Shown piece by piece: positions 37,384-48,712 of a DNA stretch of 64,000 nt; the stretch's first letter is position 1; each line of letters begins with the position of its first letter. Source of the DNA: Bradyrhizobium sp. 149 (GTDB lineage: Bacteria > Pseudomonadota > Alphaproteobacteria > Rhizobiales > Xanthobacteraceae). The position numbers and the translations under genes are program-made. The stretch spans positions 310,001 through 374,000 of the forward strand of contig NZ_JADPKK010000013.1 of NCBI RefSeq assembly GCF_023073915.1, written 5' to 3'. The notes beneath the pieces are model-generated. The model was given only the letters and a program-made list of their open reading frames with translations. It was not told where the DNA came from and ran no database searches.

Positions 37384-38016
37384 ATGCGTTTAGCCCTTTA
37401 CACCGGACTAATACTGGCTGGCGGTTACACCTGCCTGACCCCGGCGCTCGCGGCCGATCCCACCGGCGACTGGCGGGTTGCCGACGGCGTCGCCAACATT
37501 CGTGTCGCCCAATGCAACGGCAGCATGTGGGGCGCGGTTTCCTGGGAAAAACAGCCCGGCGGCCGCGATGAAAACAATCCGGACGCGTCGAAAAAGACCA
37601 GGCCCACTCTGGGCATGGCCACCCTGATCGACATGAAGAAAAAGCCCGGCGCCGATCAGTGGGAAGGTCAGGTCTATAACGCCAAGGACGGCCAGCTCTA
37701 CAGCGCAACCATCACGCCGGTTGGCACCGACCAGCTCGAGATCAAGGGCTGCGTCATGGGGTTCTTGTGCGGTGGCGAGACCTGGACCCGGGTCGGCCCC
37801 CCGATTCCCTTGAGCCCCGCCAACGCCATGGCCAAGGGCGCGCCGAAGTCCACCGGACCTGCCCCGAAAGCCCAGGGAACGACGGTTGCTGCAGCGCCTC
37901 AGCCTGCGCCCGCAGCCCCGAAACCCGCCGGCACTGCCAAGCCCGGTCAGAAGGGCGCCGCCGACCAGGTCGGCGACATCTGCCTACTCCCTGAGATTGC
38001 GGGGTTTGCCCATTAG
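37384..38016 (+). CDS. DUF2147 domain protein, exported, with Ala/Pro-rich tail
   Basis: This is a 210-residue protein from ATG 37384 (MRLALYTGLILAGGYTCLTP) with a signal peptide to about residue 23 (ALAA). Residues 25-140 match DUF2147 (DPTGDWRVADGVANIRVAQC ... CVMGFLCGGETWTRV). The rest is a low-complexity Pro/Ala/Lys tail. DUF2147 proteins are periplasmic or secreted with unknown function. It lies between hpnO and hpnN, and its last 33 bp overlap the 3' end of the convergent hpnN gene. A hopanoid-related role is only suggested by location. Confidence 0.85.
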   Translation: MRLALYTGLILAGGYTCLTPALAADPTGDWRVADGVANIRVAQCNGSMWGAVSWEKQPGGRDENNPDASKKTRPTLGMATLIDMKKKPGADQWEGQVYNAKDGQLYSATITPVGTDQLEIKGCVMGFLCGGETWTRVGPPIPLSPANAMAKGAPKSTGPAPKAQGTTVAAAPQPAPAAPKPAGTAKPGQKGAADQVGDICLLPEIAGFAH

Positions 38017-40572
38017 GGCAGGCTGGAACAGCAGCACGGCGGCGAGCGTCGTCACCAGCGACAGCGCAAGCAGCTTGCCCATGCTGGACGTGCCGGGATG
38101 GCTCGACAGCCACAGGCTGCCGAACGCGGTCGCCGTCGTCAGCGCGCTGAAAAAGATCGCACGCGTCAGGCTGGTCTGGAGCAGGTTTGTCCTGCCCGAG
38201 CGCCAGGCAACGACATAGTAGATCTTGAAGGCCACGCCGACGCCGAGCAGCAGCGGGAACGCGACGATATTGGCGAAGTTGAGCGGCAGGCCGATCAGCA
38301 CGCAGATCTCGAGGGTCACCGCGCCGGCAACCAGCAGCGGCACCAACGTCATCAGCACGTCGACGAACCGGCGCAGCGTGATCCAGAGCAACAGGCCGAT
38401 CACCAGCAGGGCATAAATTCCGGCATGGATGAACGCCTTCACCACAGTGTCGCCGGATTTCAGGATCGAGACCGGGCCGCCGATCGCGGTCGGCTCAGCA
38501 ACGAGCACCGCCGCCGCAAATTTGCGCAGCGTGTCGTTGTCGTTGGGGTCGCCCTTCGGCAGCGCCTCGACGCGGATGATGCCGTCCTTGCTCTTCCAGG
38601 CGCTGACGAGATCTGCCGGCAATGACTTCAGGGTGACCGGCTCGGCCTGCATAGCGTTCCGGAGCTGGTCGAACACGATCTTCATCGGCGTCACGAACAC
38701 GTCCTGCGCCTTGTTCCGCATGGCCTCGTCGCCGTTGGCGAGCTTGTCCAGCGCGTCCGCGAGCCGGCGCGAGGCGACCGCACCCGGGCCCTTCGCATCG
38801 CCTGCGGTCCGGCGCAGATTGTCGACCGAGGATTTCAGCGCATCGACGTTTTCCTTGTCCGACGGCGCGGCGTCGATCTGGTCGGGATTGAGCGCGGGGT
38901 TCAGCACCTTGGCGCCCTGCGCGAGCAGCTTCAGCTTTGGCGGCTGGTCTTGAGGAACGAAGCTGTTGAGCGACATCACGCGCAACACCTCCGGCACCTT
39001 CTCCAGCTTCGCCTCGACCTGCCTTGCCTGCTCTTCCGACGTCGTCATCACGTTGATGGCATTGGCGCCGGTGTTGGGATCCTTGCGCAAATCGAGGAAG
39101 GTCGCGATCGACTCGGCCTTCGGGTTGCGCAGGTTCATCGGGTTGAAGTCGAACTTCATGAAGTAGAGGAGCGGCAGACCGGCGAGCGCCAGGAGCAGCG
39201 TGCCCCCCACCACCAGCACGCGGTGCTTCTCCAGGAAATGGTCGAGCGGCGCGAGGAAGGCGTAGCCGACCGGCTCCTTCTCGCCAGGCGGATTCAACAG
39301 CTTCAGCAGCGCCGGTAGGATGGTGATCGAGGAGACGAAGGCGACCAGCATGCCGACGCCGGCGATCTGGCCGAGTTCGGCAATACCCTTGTAGTCGGTC
39401 GGGATGAAGCAGAGGAAGCCGGCCGCGGTCGCCATCGCTGCCAGCGACAGCGGGATCGCCGAGCGCTTGGCCGCCAGCACCAGCGCGCCCGAGAGATCGT
39501 TGTGCTTGTAGCGCTCCGAACGGTAGCGAACGCTGTACTGGATGCCGAAATCGACGCCGAGGCCGACGAACAGCACGGCGAACGCGATCGACAGCAAATT
39601 GAGCGAGCCCACCATCATCAGGCCGGCGGCGGTTGTCAGCGCAAGACCCACGAAGAGATTGATGAACACGGCGAAGATGATCTTCGCCGAATGCAGCGCC
39701 AGCCACAGGATCAGGAGCACGACAAGGACCGTGCCGACGCCGTTGACGATGGCGCCTTCCTGGACGGTTGCATATTCCTCGTTGGCGATCGGGACCGGAC
39801 CGGTCAGCCGCACCCGCGCCTGGTATTTGGTGGCAAAATCCAGATCGGCGGCGGCCTTGCGGATCGCGTCGGTGGCGCCCTTGCCGGGCTCCAGCGCGTT
39901 GTAGTCGAGGATCGGCTTGAACTCGATGAAGGCGCGCTTGTCCGAATCCGTCAGCGGCTCGTCACTGACGAGCTCGCGCCAGGAGAAGGTCGCATTGCCC
40001 TTGTTGAGCACGGTTTCGACCGTCTGGGCGATCTGGTTGAATGGCCGCGCGGTGTTGTCGAGCTTGACCTGGCCGCGCTTGACGCCGGCAAGTCCGGTCT
40101 CCAGTGCACCGGTCAGGCCGCGGATCGAGGGATCGCCTGCCATGATCTCGATCAGGGGCGCGGCGGATTCGAATTGGCCGGTGACCTTGGCGACCTCCTC
40201 GGTCGGCAGGAACAACAGACCGTTCTTCTCGAAGAACTCGCCGGTGCCGAGCTGCTGCATCGACTGGAAGTTGGTCTTGTCGTCCTTCAGCTTGGCATAG
40301 AGCGCGTCCGACGCCGCCGTCGCCATCTCCGGCGTCTTGGCTTCCACGACCGCCGTAATCGTCGCATCGCGGTCGAAGGCGCGATCGAACTGCTGGTCGC
40401 GTTGGCGCCAGTCCAGATTTTGGGCAATCAGCGAATTGATGTCGGTGTTGATGGCGAAGTGCCGGGACGTGTAGTAGCCCGCCCCCACCGCCAGCAGGAG
40501 CCCGAGAACGACGACGAGGGAGGCAAACCGGGTGCAGGCCCTGACGATGGCAACGACTACGCTTTGCAGCAC
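37984..40572 (-). CDS. hpnN: HpnN, hopanoid RND/MMPL transporter
   Basis: This 862-residue RND-superfamily protein has two groups of about six membrane helices, each followed by or following a large periplasmic loop. It starts MLQSVVVAIVRACTRFASLV, with AVLFVGLGVDFGIQYSVRYR in the first sterol-sensing-like helix set and LLLGVGVAFKIYYVVAW in the second. HpnN moves hopanoids from the inner to the outer membrane in Rhodopseudomonas palustris. It is divergent from ispH-hpnH across a 463-bp intergenic region. Length and gene context support HpnN rather than a general MMPL protein. Confidence 0.92.
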   Translation of the reverse strand: MLQSVVVAIVRACTRFASLVVVLGLLLAVGAGYYTSRHFAINTDINSLIAQNLDWRQRDQQFDRAFDRDATITAVVEAKTPEMATAASDALYAKLKDDKTNFQSMQQLGTGEFFEKNGLLFLPTEEVAKVTGQFESAAPLIEIMAGDPSIRGLTGALETGLAGVKRGQVKLDNTARPFNQIAQTVETVLNKGNATFSWRELVSDEPLTDSDKRAFIEFKPILDYNALEPGKGATDAIRKAAADLDFATKYQARVRLTGPVPIANEEYATVQEGAIVNGVGTVLVVLLILWLALHSAKIIFAVFINLFVGLALTTAAGLMMVGSLNLLSIAFAVLFVGLGVDFGIQYSVRYRSERYKHNDLSGALVLAAKRSAIPLSLAAMATAAGFLCFIPTDYKGIAELGQIAGVGMLVAFVSSITILPALLKLLNPPGEKEPVGYAFLAPLDHFLEKHRVLVVGGTLLLALAGLPLLYFMKFDFNPMNLRNPKAESIATFLDLRKDPNTGANAINVMTTSEEQARQVEAKLEKVPEVLRVMSLNSFVPQDQPPKLKLLAQGAKVLNPALNPDQIDAAPSDKENVDALKSSVDNLRRTAGDAKGPGAVASRRLADALDKLANGDEAMRNKAQDVFVTPMKIVFDQLRNAMQAEPVTLKSLPADLVSAWKSKDGIIRVEALPKGDPNDNDTLRKFAAAVLVAEPTAIGGPVSILKSGDTVVKAFIHAGIYALLVIGLLLWITLRRFVDVLMTLVPLLVAGAVTLEICVLIGLPLNFANIVAFPLLLGVGVAFKIYYVVAWRSGRTNLLQTSLTRAIFFSALTTATAFGSLWLSSHPGTSSMGKLLALSLVTTLAAVLLFQPALMGKPRNLRE

Positions 40573-41035
40573 TACTTTTCTTTCTGCGGTTAACAGCTTG
40601 CCGGAAACGCCCGCTGTTTAACGGAGTTCCCAGCCGAAACCTATTGCTGTTTTGAGTGGTTATCGCGGCCAGAAGGTTCGAGGTAAACGGCGACAGACCG
40701 CGGCAAAATCATGTGGGCGCGGTCGGTATAGCCGGGGAGTTGAGGCGGGAAAGTGACGAAGGGGCGGGCACACATGTCGCCATTTTACTCACGGGACAGC
40801 CGCTACTATACTACCGCAAAAGTGATCCCGTACGGAACCAAAGTTCATTCCTCCTTTCCTAGCTGCCGATTTTTTGACACAAAGTATTGCGCCTTCCATG
40901 CACCCGAGCCCCGACGGGGGTGGGCGGCTACCGCGTGCCAAACCGATGGTGCGGATATTGCAGCTCATTGGTCAGTATCGGAGTGCCCCGGGGACTTCGG
41001 AAGCGGATTGGTTCAACTTGCGTGATGGGCGTCCA
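40573..41035. other. Intergenic regulatory region between hpnN and ispH
   Basis: These 463 bp separate divergent hopanoid genes. No convincing gene is present: the frame in front of ispH is open back to 40874 but its N-terminal residues are not IspH-like. It holds a candidate rightward promoter (40784-40812) and a second weaker one with a perfect TTGACA at 40874-40879 but a poor -10. A leftward promoter for hpnN could not be placed. Confidence 0.5.
40784..40812 (+). promoter_or_regulatory. Candidate promoter for ispH-hpnH
   Basis: TTTACT (40784-40789), a 17-bp spacer and TATACT (40807-40812) match a sigma-70-type promoter pointing at ispH, whose start codon lies about 220 bp downstream. Confidence 0.5.
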
Positions 41036-41962
41036 ATGGAAGTTTATCTGGCGCAACCGCGTGGCTTTTGCGCGGGAGTGGTGCGTGCGATCGAGATCGT
41101 GGAACGGGCGCTGGAGAAGTACGGCCCGCCCGTCTACGTCCGCCATGAGATCGTGCACAACAAGTACGTGGTCGAGAGCCTGAAAAACAAAGGCGCCATC
41201 TTCGTTGAGGAGCTGTCAGAGGTGCCGCCAAAGGCAGTGACGGTCTTCAGCGCTCATGGTGTGGCCCGCAGCGTCGAGGAAGAAGCGGCCGCGCGCGACC
41301 TTCCGGTGCTTAATGCCACCTGCCCCCTGGTCACGAAAGTTCACAATCAGGGGAAGCGCTACATCGCCAGGGGCCGCACCCTGATCCTCATTGGCCATGA
41401 CGGCCACCCCGAGGTCGAGGGTACGATGGGCCAGGTCCCCGCCCCCGTACTGCTGGTCCAAAGCGTTGAAGACGTTAAGGCCCTTGAGCTGCCGGCAGAT
41501 ACGCCAGTGGCCTATATCACCCAGACCACCCTATCGGTGGATGACACGAAGGATATCATTTCGGCCCTACAGACCCGCTTTACAGATATTCAAGGTCCGG
41601 ATATCCGGGATATCTGCTATGCGACACAGAACCGCCAATCTGCGGTAAGGGACTTGAGCAAGCTGGTCGACGTGATCTTGGTGGTGGGCGCCGCCAATAG
41701 CTCGAACTCGAACCGGCTCCGCGAAATTGGCACTGAGGCCGGCGTCGCGAGTTATTTGATCGCCGACGGCAGCGCGCTCAATCCCGAGTGGTTGAAAGAT
41801 GCCAGGACCGTCGGCGTCACGGCCGGCGCCTCGGCGCCTGAGGTACTCGTGGATGACGTGATCGAAGCGATGCGGCGGATCGGACCGGTCAAGGTCTCGG
41901 TACTGCCGGGCCGCGAGGAAAACATCGAATTCCGGCTTCCGGCCCAACTGGCTGCGAGCTGA
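41036..41962 (+). CDS. ispH: IspH, 4-hydroxy-3-methylbut-2-enyl diphosphate reductase
   Basis: This 308-residue protein starts from ATG 41036 ([20 protein letters not shown]), the usual IspH start and length. It catalyses the last step of the MEP pathway, giving IPP and DMAPP. Iron-sulfur cluster cysteines are visible at C12 (GFCAG), in [11 protein letters not shown] and in [10 protein letters not shown]; the active-site E of the TQTTLS region and the HGVAR and GHDGHPE motifs are present. Upstream in-frame starts would add a non-conserved extension. It is followed 35 bp later by hpnH, so precursor supply is in an operon with hopanoid side-chain synthesis. Confidence 0.95.
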   Translation: MEVYLAQPRGFCAGVVRAIEIVERALEKYGPPVYVRHEIVHNKYVVESLKNKGAIFVEELSEVPPKAVTVFSAHGVARSVEEEAAARDLPVLNATCPLVTKVHNQGKRYIARGRTLILIGHDGHPEVEGTMGQVPAPVLLVQSVEDVKALELPADTPVAYITQTTLSVDDTKDIISALQTRFTDIQGPDIRDICYATQNRQSAVRDLSKLVDVILVVGAANSSNSNRLREIGTEAGVASYLIADGSALNPEWLKDARTVGVTAGASAPEVLVDDVIEAMRRIGPVKVSVLPGREENIEFRLPAQLAAS

Positions 41963-41997
41963 CCTACCTGAATTTCAAGCCCAGAAAGAAACTTGTA

Positions 41998-43158
41998 ATG
42001 GCTATCCCCTTCTTCAAGGAAATGCGTATCGGCGGTTATTTGATCAAGCAGAAACTGCTTGGCCGCAAGCGCTATCCGCTCGTGCTGATGCTGGAGCCGC
42101 TATTTCGCTGCAACCTCGCCTGCGTCGGCTGCGGCAAGATCGATTATCCGGATGCGATCCTCAACCGCCGCATGACCGCACAGGAGTGCTGGGACGCGGC
42201 CGACGAGTGCGGCGCGCCGATGGTCGCCATTCCCGGCGGCGAGCCGCTGATCCACAAGGAGATCGGCGAGATCGTGCGCGGCCTCGTCGCGCGCAAGAAG
42301 TTCGTCTCGCTCTGCACCAACGCGCTGCTGCTGGAGAAGAAGCTCGACCTGTTCGAGCCCTCGCCCTATCTGTTCTTCTCCGTGCATCTCGACGGCCTGA
42401 AGGAGCACCACGACAAGGCCGTGTCGCAGAAGGGCGTGTTCGACCGCGCCGTCTCCGCGATCAAGGCGGCCAAGGCCCGCGGCTTCACCGTCAACGTCAA
42501 CGCCACCATCTTCGACGGTCATCCGGCCGAGGAGATCGCGAAATTCCTCGACTTCACCACCGAGCTCGGCGTCGGCGTCTCGATGTCGCCGGGCTACGCC
42601 TATGAGCGCGCGCCCGACCAGGAGCACTTCCTCAACCGCACCAAGACCAAGAAGCTGTTCCGCGACGTCTTTGCGATGGGCAAGGGCAAGAAGTGGAATT
42701 TCATGCATTCCGCCCTTTTCCTCGACTTCCTCGCCGGCAACCAGGAATACGAGTGCACGCCCTGGGGCATGCCCGCGCGCAACATCTTCGGCTGGCAGAA
42801 GCCCTGCTATCTGCTTGGCGAAGGCTATGCCAAGACCTTCAAGGAGCTGATGGACACCACCGACTGGGAGACCTACGGCACCGGCAAGTACGAGAAGTGC
42901 GCCGACTGCATGGCCCATTGCGGCTACGAACCGACCGCGGCGACCGCAGCCATCAACAACCCGCTGAAGGCGATGTGGGTGTCGCTGCGCGGCATCAGGA
43001 CCACGGGCCCGATGGCGCCCGAGATCGACATGAGCAAGCAGCGCCCGGCGCAGTACATCTTCTCGGCCGAAGTGCAGAAGCGCCTGTCGGAGATTCGCAA
43101 GGACGAGGCCGCCGCCGCGCAGGAGAAGGCCGCGCGGAAGGCTTCGACTGCTGCGTAA
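41998..43158 (+). CDS. hpnH: HpnH, adenosylhopene-forming radical SAM protein
   Basis: This is a 386-residue protein. The radical SAM motif CNLACVGC gives C38, C42 and C45. MAIPFFKEMRIGGYLIKQKL is the typical HpnH N-terminus, and the C-terminal half carries extra cysteines (CTPWGMPA, KPCYLLGE, CADCMAHCGY). HpnH couples the 5'-deoxyadenosyl group to diploptene, the first step of C35 hopanoid side-chain building. The gene follows ispH by 35 bp and ends at a strong terminator (43181). The Lys/Glu-rich C-terminal tail is not conserved in my recollection. Confidence 0.95.
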   Translation: MAIPFFKEMRIGGYLIKQKLLGRKRYPLVLMLEPLFRCNLACVGCGKIDYPDAILNRRMTAQECWDAADECGAPMVAIPGGEPLIHKEIGEIVRGLVARKKFVSLCTNALLLEKKLDLFEPSPYLFFSVHLDGLKEHHDKAVSQKGVFDRAVSAIKAAKARGFTVNVNATIFDGHPAEEIAKFLDFTTELGVGVSMSPGYAYERAPDQEHFLNRTKTKKLFRDVFAMGKGKKWNFMHSALFLDFLAGNQEYECTPWGMPARNIFGWQKPCYLLGEGYAKTFKELMDTTDWETYGTGKYEKCADCMAHCGYEPTAATAAINNPLKAMWVSLRGIRTTGPMAPEIDMSKQRPAQYIFSAEVQKRLSEIRKDEAAAAQEKAARKASTAA

Positions 43159-43180
43159 GCGCGCGAGCCGACACGAACGA

Positions 43181-43220
43181 AAAAGGCCCAGTCGCCATTG
43201 GCGACCGGGCCTTTTGTTTT
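43181..43220 (+). terminator. Terminator after hpnH
   Basis: GGCCCAGTCGCC-ATT-GGCGACCGGGCC (12-bp stem, one mismatch) is followed by TTTTGTTTTG and preceded by AAAAA, so it can work in both directions. It is very similar to the hairpin at 50026-50066 on the other side of the sugar-transport block. Confidence 0.88.
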
Positions 43221-43365
43221 GTTCAGCTCAAGCGCCAAGGGGAAGACCGACGCGATGTGCGGGGCTACGCTCCTTCCCCTCCTTGCTGGGTTGGGCCGAC
43301 CTCATGCAAAAAAATGAATATCCCCCATGCGTGCCCGGGCTTTCACATCAGGCGTTAGCGTCCCA

Positions 43366-44712
43366 TCAGAAGTGAACCTCGGTGCGCATGCCGAGAACCA
43401 CGGCATTGTCGGTCTTCACGCCCGCGGCGTTGTAGCCGCGCCCGCCGGGATTGATCACATATTGCGCATCGAATTTGAGGTTCAGCCAGCCGGCCGCCTG
43501 CCATCCGTACCAGACTTCGATCGGAACTTCGTTGCCGCCGGCGTTGGGGCTCAGCGCCGCCGTGTTCACATGCGTCGTGCCCACCGCGAAGCCGACTTCG
43601 TCCTGGGGACGCCAGGAGAACGTTCCGGTGTGCCTGAAGCCCAGGGCGATCTGGTAATCCTGGTACGACGTCCGATGATCGGCAACGGTCGTATTGAGGA
43701 AGGTGTACCAACCCTGTGCGCCGGGACCGTCGACGGTCAACCGTTGCAGGATCGACTCGTAGACACCGTAGCGGCCTCTTTGATCGCTGAGATTTTGATC
43801 TGGGACGCCGCCGACCCCCGGAATGGTGCTGATAACACCCGGAAGACCACCATCAATGGACGAGGCGCTGTCGTACCAGCCGCCAACTCTCCAGGTCCCG
43901 GTCAAGGGCCCCTTCGGCGCCCAGACCAACTCCACCGGCACCATCACGCCACTGGCGCGATTTGAGGCGGGAATGCCGGGCAAGAAATAGACGCCAGGGT
44001 CTGACGTCGTCAGGTAACCCGGATTGGCGTCGTAGACGCCGACCGAAACCGTGAATTCCGGCGCGATCTTGTAGTGGACGACACCGGCCCACTGGCTCAC
44101 CGGCCAGTTGTAGATGTACCCGCCCTGGATGTTGCCGGGCTGGCCGCCGCAGAAGGTCAGGTTGATGAACTCGCACAAACCGAAGAAGAAGTCGGAGCCG
44201 ACCGGAAGACGGCCGCCCTTCAGTTCGAGGCGATCATCGAACAGCTTCTGGGAGTAGTAGAGCTGTGTCAGACGCAGGATATTGCCGCGGCCGAACACTT
44301 CGTTGGTCAGCTGCAAGGCGGGAATGTCCGCTTCGGTATTCAGGTTCTTGCCGAAGCGATCGACCAGCGTGAGGCCGACCGTGCCGCCGGGAATGCCGGC
44401 AAGTTTTCCCATGTCCAGCTTCGCGCCAAACCACAACTGGCCCGCGTTGGCTGCGGTGTTCCTGCTTCCGCCCGAAAGGTTGCCGACGGATTCATTACCG
44501 AGCGTCAAGCCGATATCGATGCCCTGCTCCTTGAGCTTGGTCCTGCCGAGATCGCCGAACAGATAGGGTCTCGTCCAGAAATCGTCAGCCGCATAAGGAA
44601 CAGGAGCGGCCTTGGTCGAAAAATCCGCCGCATGTACCGCACCGCCAAGCAGCGATGAGAAAGCAATCCCCACACCGCACGCACATGCGGTGTTCACAAA
44701 CCTGCGCAACAT
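43366..44712 (-). CDS. OprB family carbohydrate-selective porin
   Basis: This 448-residue outer-membrane beta-barrel has a signal sequence (about residues 1-28, ending GAVHA). It also shows DDFWTRPYLFGDLGRTKLKE, LRLTQLYYSQKLFDDRLELK, GRLPVGSDFF and a C-terminal aromatic strand ending in Phe (MRTEVHF), as required for outer-membrane insertion. OprB porins admit sugars such as glucose. Its gene follows the ABC transporter genes on the same strand (152-bp gap), matching outer-membrane entry for the same sugar. Confidence 0.92.
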   Translation of the reverse strand: MLRRFVNTACACGVGIAFSSLLGGAVHAADFSTKAAPVPYAADDFWTRPYLFGDLGRTKLKEQGIDIGLTLGNESVGNLSGGSRNTAANAGQLWFGAKLDMGKLAGIPGGTVGLTLVDRFGKNLNTEADIPALQLTNEVFGRGNILRLTQLYYSQKLFDDRLELKGGRLPVGSDFFFGLCEFINLTFCGGQPGNIQGGYIYNWPVSQWAGVVHYKIAPEFTVSVGVYDANPGYLTTSDPGVYFLPGIPASNRASGVMVPVELVWAPKGPLTGTWRVGGWYDSASSIDGGLPGVISTIPGVGGVPDQNLSDQRGRYGVYESILQRLTVDGPGAQGWYTFLNTTVADHRTSYQDYQIALGFRHTGTFSWRPQDEVGFAVGTTHVNTAALSPNAGGNEVPIEVWYGWQAAGWLNLKFDAQYVINPGGRGYNAAGVKTDNAVVLGMRTEVHF

Positions 44713-44864
44713 TTGTCTCGTCCTCCCGCCGTCTCAGGCCTTGTCATCCCTTGCCTCACGTTCCTGCCCAAGCCATCAAGCCCGGAACGCGCTCCTTCCC
44801 GAGCCCACACCGTCGCAGCCGCGCGCCCACGAAGCTGCTTTGTGTCGACTGGAGCCTGGATCCG

Positions 44865-45919
44865 TCATGCCTGGTCGCCCGTTCTCGCCGGCAACGCGTC
44901 CGCGTTGCGCGCTGCTGCGCCCTGCTGTCTTTCAGCTGTCGACCGTGGCCTCGCGCGGACCACGCCAGCCAGCGCCATCTTGCGCCGCCGTCGTGCCTGC
45001 AACTGATGATCCGCCAACACGCCGATCAGAATCACCGTCCCCATCACCGCGAAGTTCAGGGAATTGGGGATGCCCAGGATATTCACGAGGTTCTGCAGCA
45101 CCTGCAGCAGCGCAGTCCCCAGCACGATACCGAGAATGGAGCCTTCGCCGCCGCGCAGGCTGCACCCGCCCAGCACGGCCGCCGCGATCGCGTAGAGCTC
45201 ATAGAAATTGCCGAACGAGCTCGGCGACACCGAATTCGTGTAGAACACGAACAACACTGTTGAAATTCCGGCGAGCCCGCCGCTGATGATATAGGCGGTC
45301 GCGATCACGATATTCGTGCTGATGCCTGAGAAGCGCGCCGCTTCCTCGTTCTTGCCGACGGCATAGAGCCAGCGCCCGTAGACCGAACGGTGCAGCAGCA
45401 CGCCGAGGACAAGCGCGAGGATGATCAGAAGGATGAAGGTGTTCGGGAGGCCCGCCACATTGCCGGAGGCGATGCTGCTCAGCGTCGCGGCCTCGTCGCC
45501 ATAGCCGAAGCCGCGTGTCGAGTCGCTCGTATAATAGCGAGCGGCGCCGCGATAGATCAGTAAGCCGCACAGCGTCACGATGAAGGGCTGCATCTTCAGC
45601 CGGGTGACGAGGAAGCCCTGAATTCCTCCCAGCGCCAGCCCGCCCAGCAGCACGGCCAGCAGCGCCAGGGGCCACGGGACCTCGTAAGTCGTCAGAAGGT
45701 CGATGAATACGACGCCGAGCAGCGCGAACATCGAGCCGAGCGAGAGGTCGATGCCGCCGGTGATGATCACGAGTCCCTCGCCGAGCGCAAACACACCGAA
45801 CAGGCCGATCAGATTGGCCATGTTCAGCAGGTTCACCAGCGACAGGAAGGCCGGATTGATCGCGCCCGTGACGGCGGAAATCACCACGAGCAGCAGGACG
45901 AGGCCGAGATCTTTCTTGT

Positions 45920-45923
<4 letters not shown>
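44865..45923 (-). CDS. Ribose/sugar-type ABC transporter permease
   Basis: This 352-residue inner-membrane protein of the RbsC/BPD_transp_2 family has about ten hydrophobic segments. It includes GLVIITGGIDLSLGSMFALL (signature region) and AAVLGGCSLRGGEGSILGIV. The hydrophilic C-terminal ~35 residues (Arg/Ala-rich) extend beyond the usual end. The start overlaps the ATPase stop (ATGA). It forms the channel of the sugar importer. Confidence 0.92.
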
Positions 45924-47446
<1,523 letters not shown>

Positions 47447-47464
47447 TCATTCCTCCTGCATGAC

Positions 47465-47487
47465 GCCCGACGGCTGTGCCGCCGGGC
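47465..47487 (-). other. Intercistronic hairpin between binding-protein and ATPase genes
   Basis: GCCCGACGGC-TGT-GCCGCCGGGC forms a stem with 9 of 10 pairs and no U-tract after it on the minus strand. Such hairpins commonly protect the abundant binding-protein mRNA or cause partial termination inside ABC transporter operons. Confidence 0.4.
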
Positions 47488-47496
47488 GCCTGAAAC

Positions 47497-48459
47497 TCAC
47501 TTCTTGAGGAGGTTCTTCAGATCTGCGGTGAACTCCGCGACGTTGGACTTGCTGATCACCTTGGTCGGCACGATCAGCTTGCCGCCCGGCGGAATCCAGG
47601 ACTTGTCGCCATTCAGCGTCTTGATGATGTTGGTGGCGGAGAGATAGCCGAACTCGTACGGCTGCTGCACCACCGTCGACTCGATCGTGCCGTCGGAAAC
47701 GCCCCGCAGCGTGCGCTGGTCCTCATCGAAGCCGACGATCTTCACCTTGCCGGCCTTGCCCGCCGCCTTGACCGCGTCATAGATCAGCGGTGTCTCGTAG
47801 CTCCAAAGGCCCGACAACAGCGCAATGTCGGGATATTTGACCAGCACGTTCTCCACGTTCGCCTTGGCCTTGGCGAAGTCCACCTGATCGGTGAACACGT
47901 CGACCAGCTCGACCTTGGTGCCGGCGATCGCGTCCTTGATCCCCTGCACCCGCTCGCGGGCATTGTCCGCGTCCATCGTGCCGACGAACAGCGCGATCTT
48001 GCCCCCGTTCGGCAGCGCCTTCTTGATCTCTTCGCCCGCCTGCCGCCCGGCCGCGACGTTGTCGGTGCCGATATAGGCGAGACGATTGCTCTGCGGCGCG
48101 TCGCTGTCCGTCGTGATCAACACGGTCTTGGCCGCAACTTTGTTGAGCTCTTCGGTCGCGTGCGGCGCATCGTCGACCGAGATGGAGATGCCGGCGACAC
48201 CGCGCACCAGCAGATCGTCGAGCTCGCGCCGCTGGCCCGCCGCCGTGCCTTCGTTGGTGACGATCAATTCGATGTTGTAGTCCGGGTGTTCCTTCTGCGC
48301 TTTTTCGAGCCCTCGGCCCGCGATGGTCCAGAAGTCGGCCGCGACGTTGGTGACCAGCGCGATGGTCTTTTTCTGTTGGGCCTGCGCCGTTCCCGTCGCC
48401 ATCGCGAGCGCGGCGGTGGCGAGCAACGCCACTAGCAATCTTTTGATCGATCCGTTCAT
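47497..48459 (-). CDS. Periplasmic sugar-binding protein (RbsB-like)
   Basis: This 320-residue protein has a signal peptide (about residues 1-27, LLATAALAMATGTAQA). The Peripla_BP_4 fold is evident: IALVTNVAADFWTIAGRGLE, DDLLVRGVAGISISVDD, LAYIGTDNVAAGRQAGEEIK and VKIVGFDEDQRTLRGVSDGT. It is the first gene of the importer operon and delivers the substrate to the permease. The specific sugar cannot be told. The divergent ROK gene across a 253-bp region is the probable regulator. Confidence 0.94.
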   Translation of the reverse strand: MNGSIKRLLVALLATAALAMATGTAQAQQKKTIALVTNVAADFWTIAGRGLEKAQKEHPDYNIELIVTNEGTAAGQRRELDDLLVRGVAGISISVDDAPHATEELNKVAAKTVLITTDSDAPQSNRLAYIGTDNVAAGRQAGEEIKKALPNGGKIALFVGTMDADNARERVQGIKDAIAGTKVELVDVFTDQVDFAKAKANVENVLVKYPDIALLSGLWSYETPLIYDAVKAAGKAGKVKIVGFDEDQRTLRGVSDGTIESTVVQQPYEFGYLSATNIIKTLNGDKSWIPPGGKLIVPTKVISKSNVAEFTADLKNLLKK

Positions 48460-48712
48460 GTGTACCTCCCTTGGTCCCCCGGATGGGGGTTCACGACGCT
48501 TTTGCGCCCTCTTTTATTTACACAGCGAATAAATGTCGCAGAGCAAGAGCACCAAAAACAGGATGTACTGGCTACTTCCTCAAGCTCAGATAGTACATGA
48601 GGTACGATATTAGTAAATACCGCTTGAGATCGACGTTTTCTGGCTGTGTTCTTTTGACAACACCACTTCGGACCGGCCTATTAATTTCACTTCTTGAATT
48701 TAAAGAGACAAC

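Noticed and set aside
40874..41035. N-terminal extension of IspH from an upstream start
   Set aside because: The extra 54 residues are not IspH-like, and the start at 41036 gives the family's normal length and first residues.
48541..48640. Clear ROK operator palindrome
   Set aside because: Only a short GTAC-N5-GTAC pattern is present, too weak to call as an operator.
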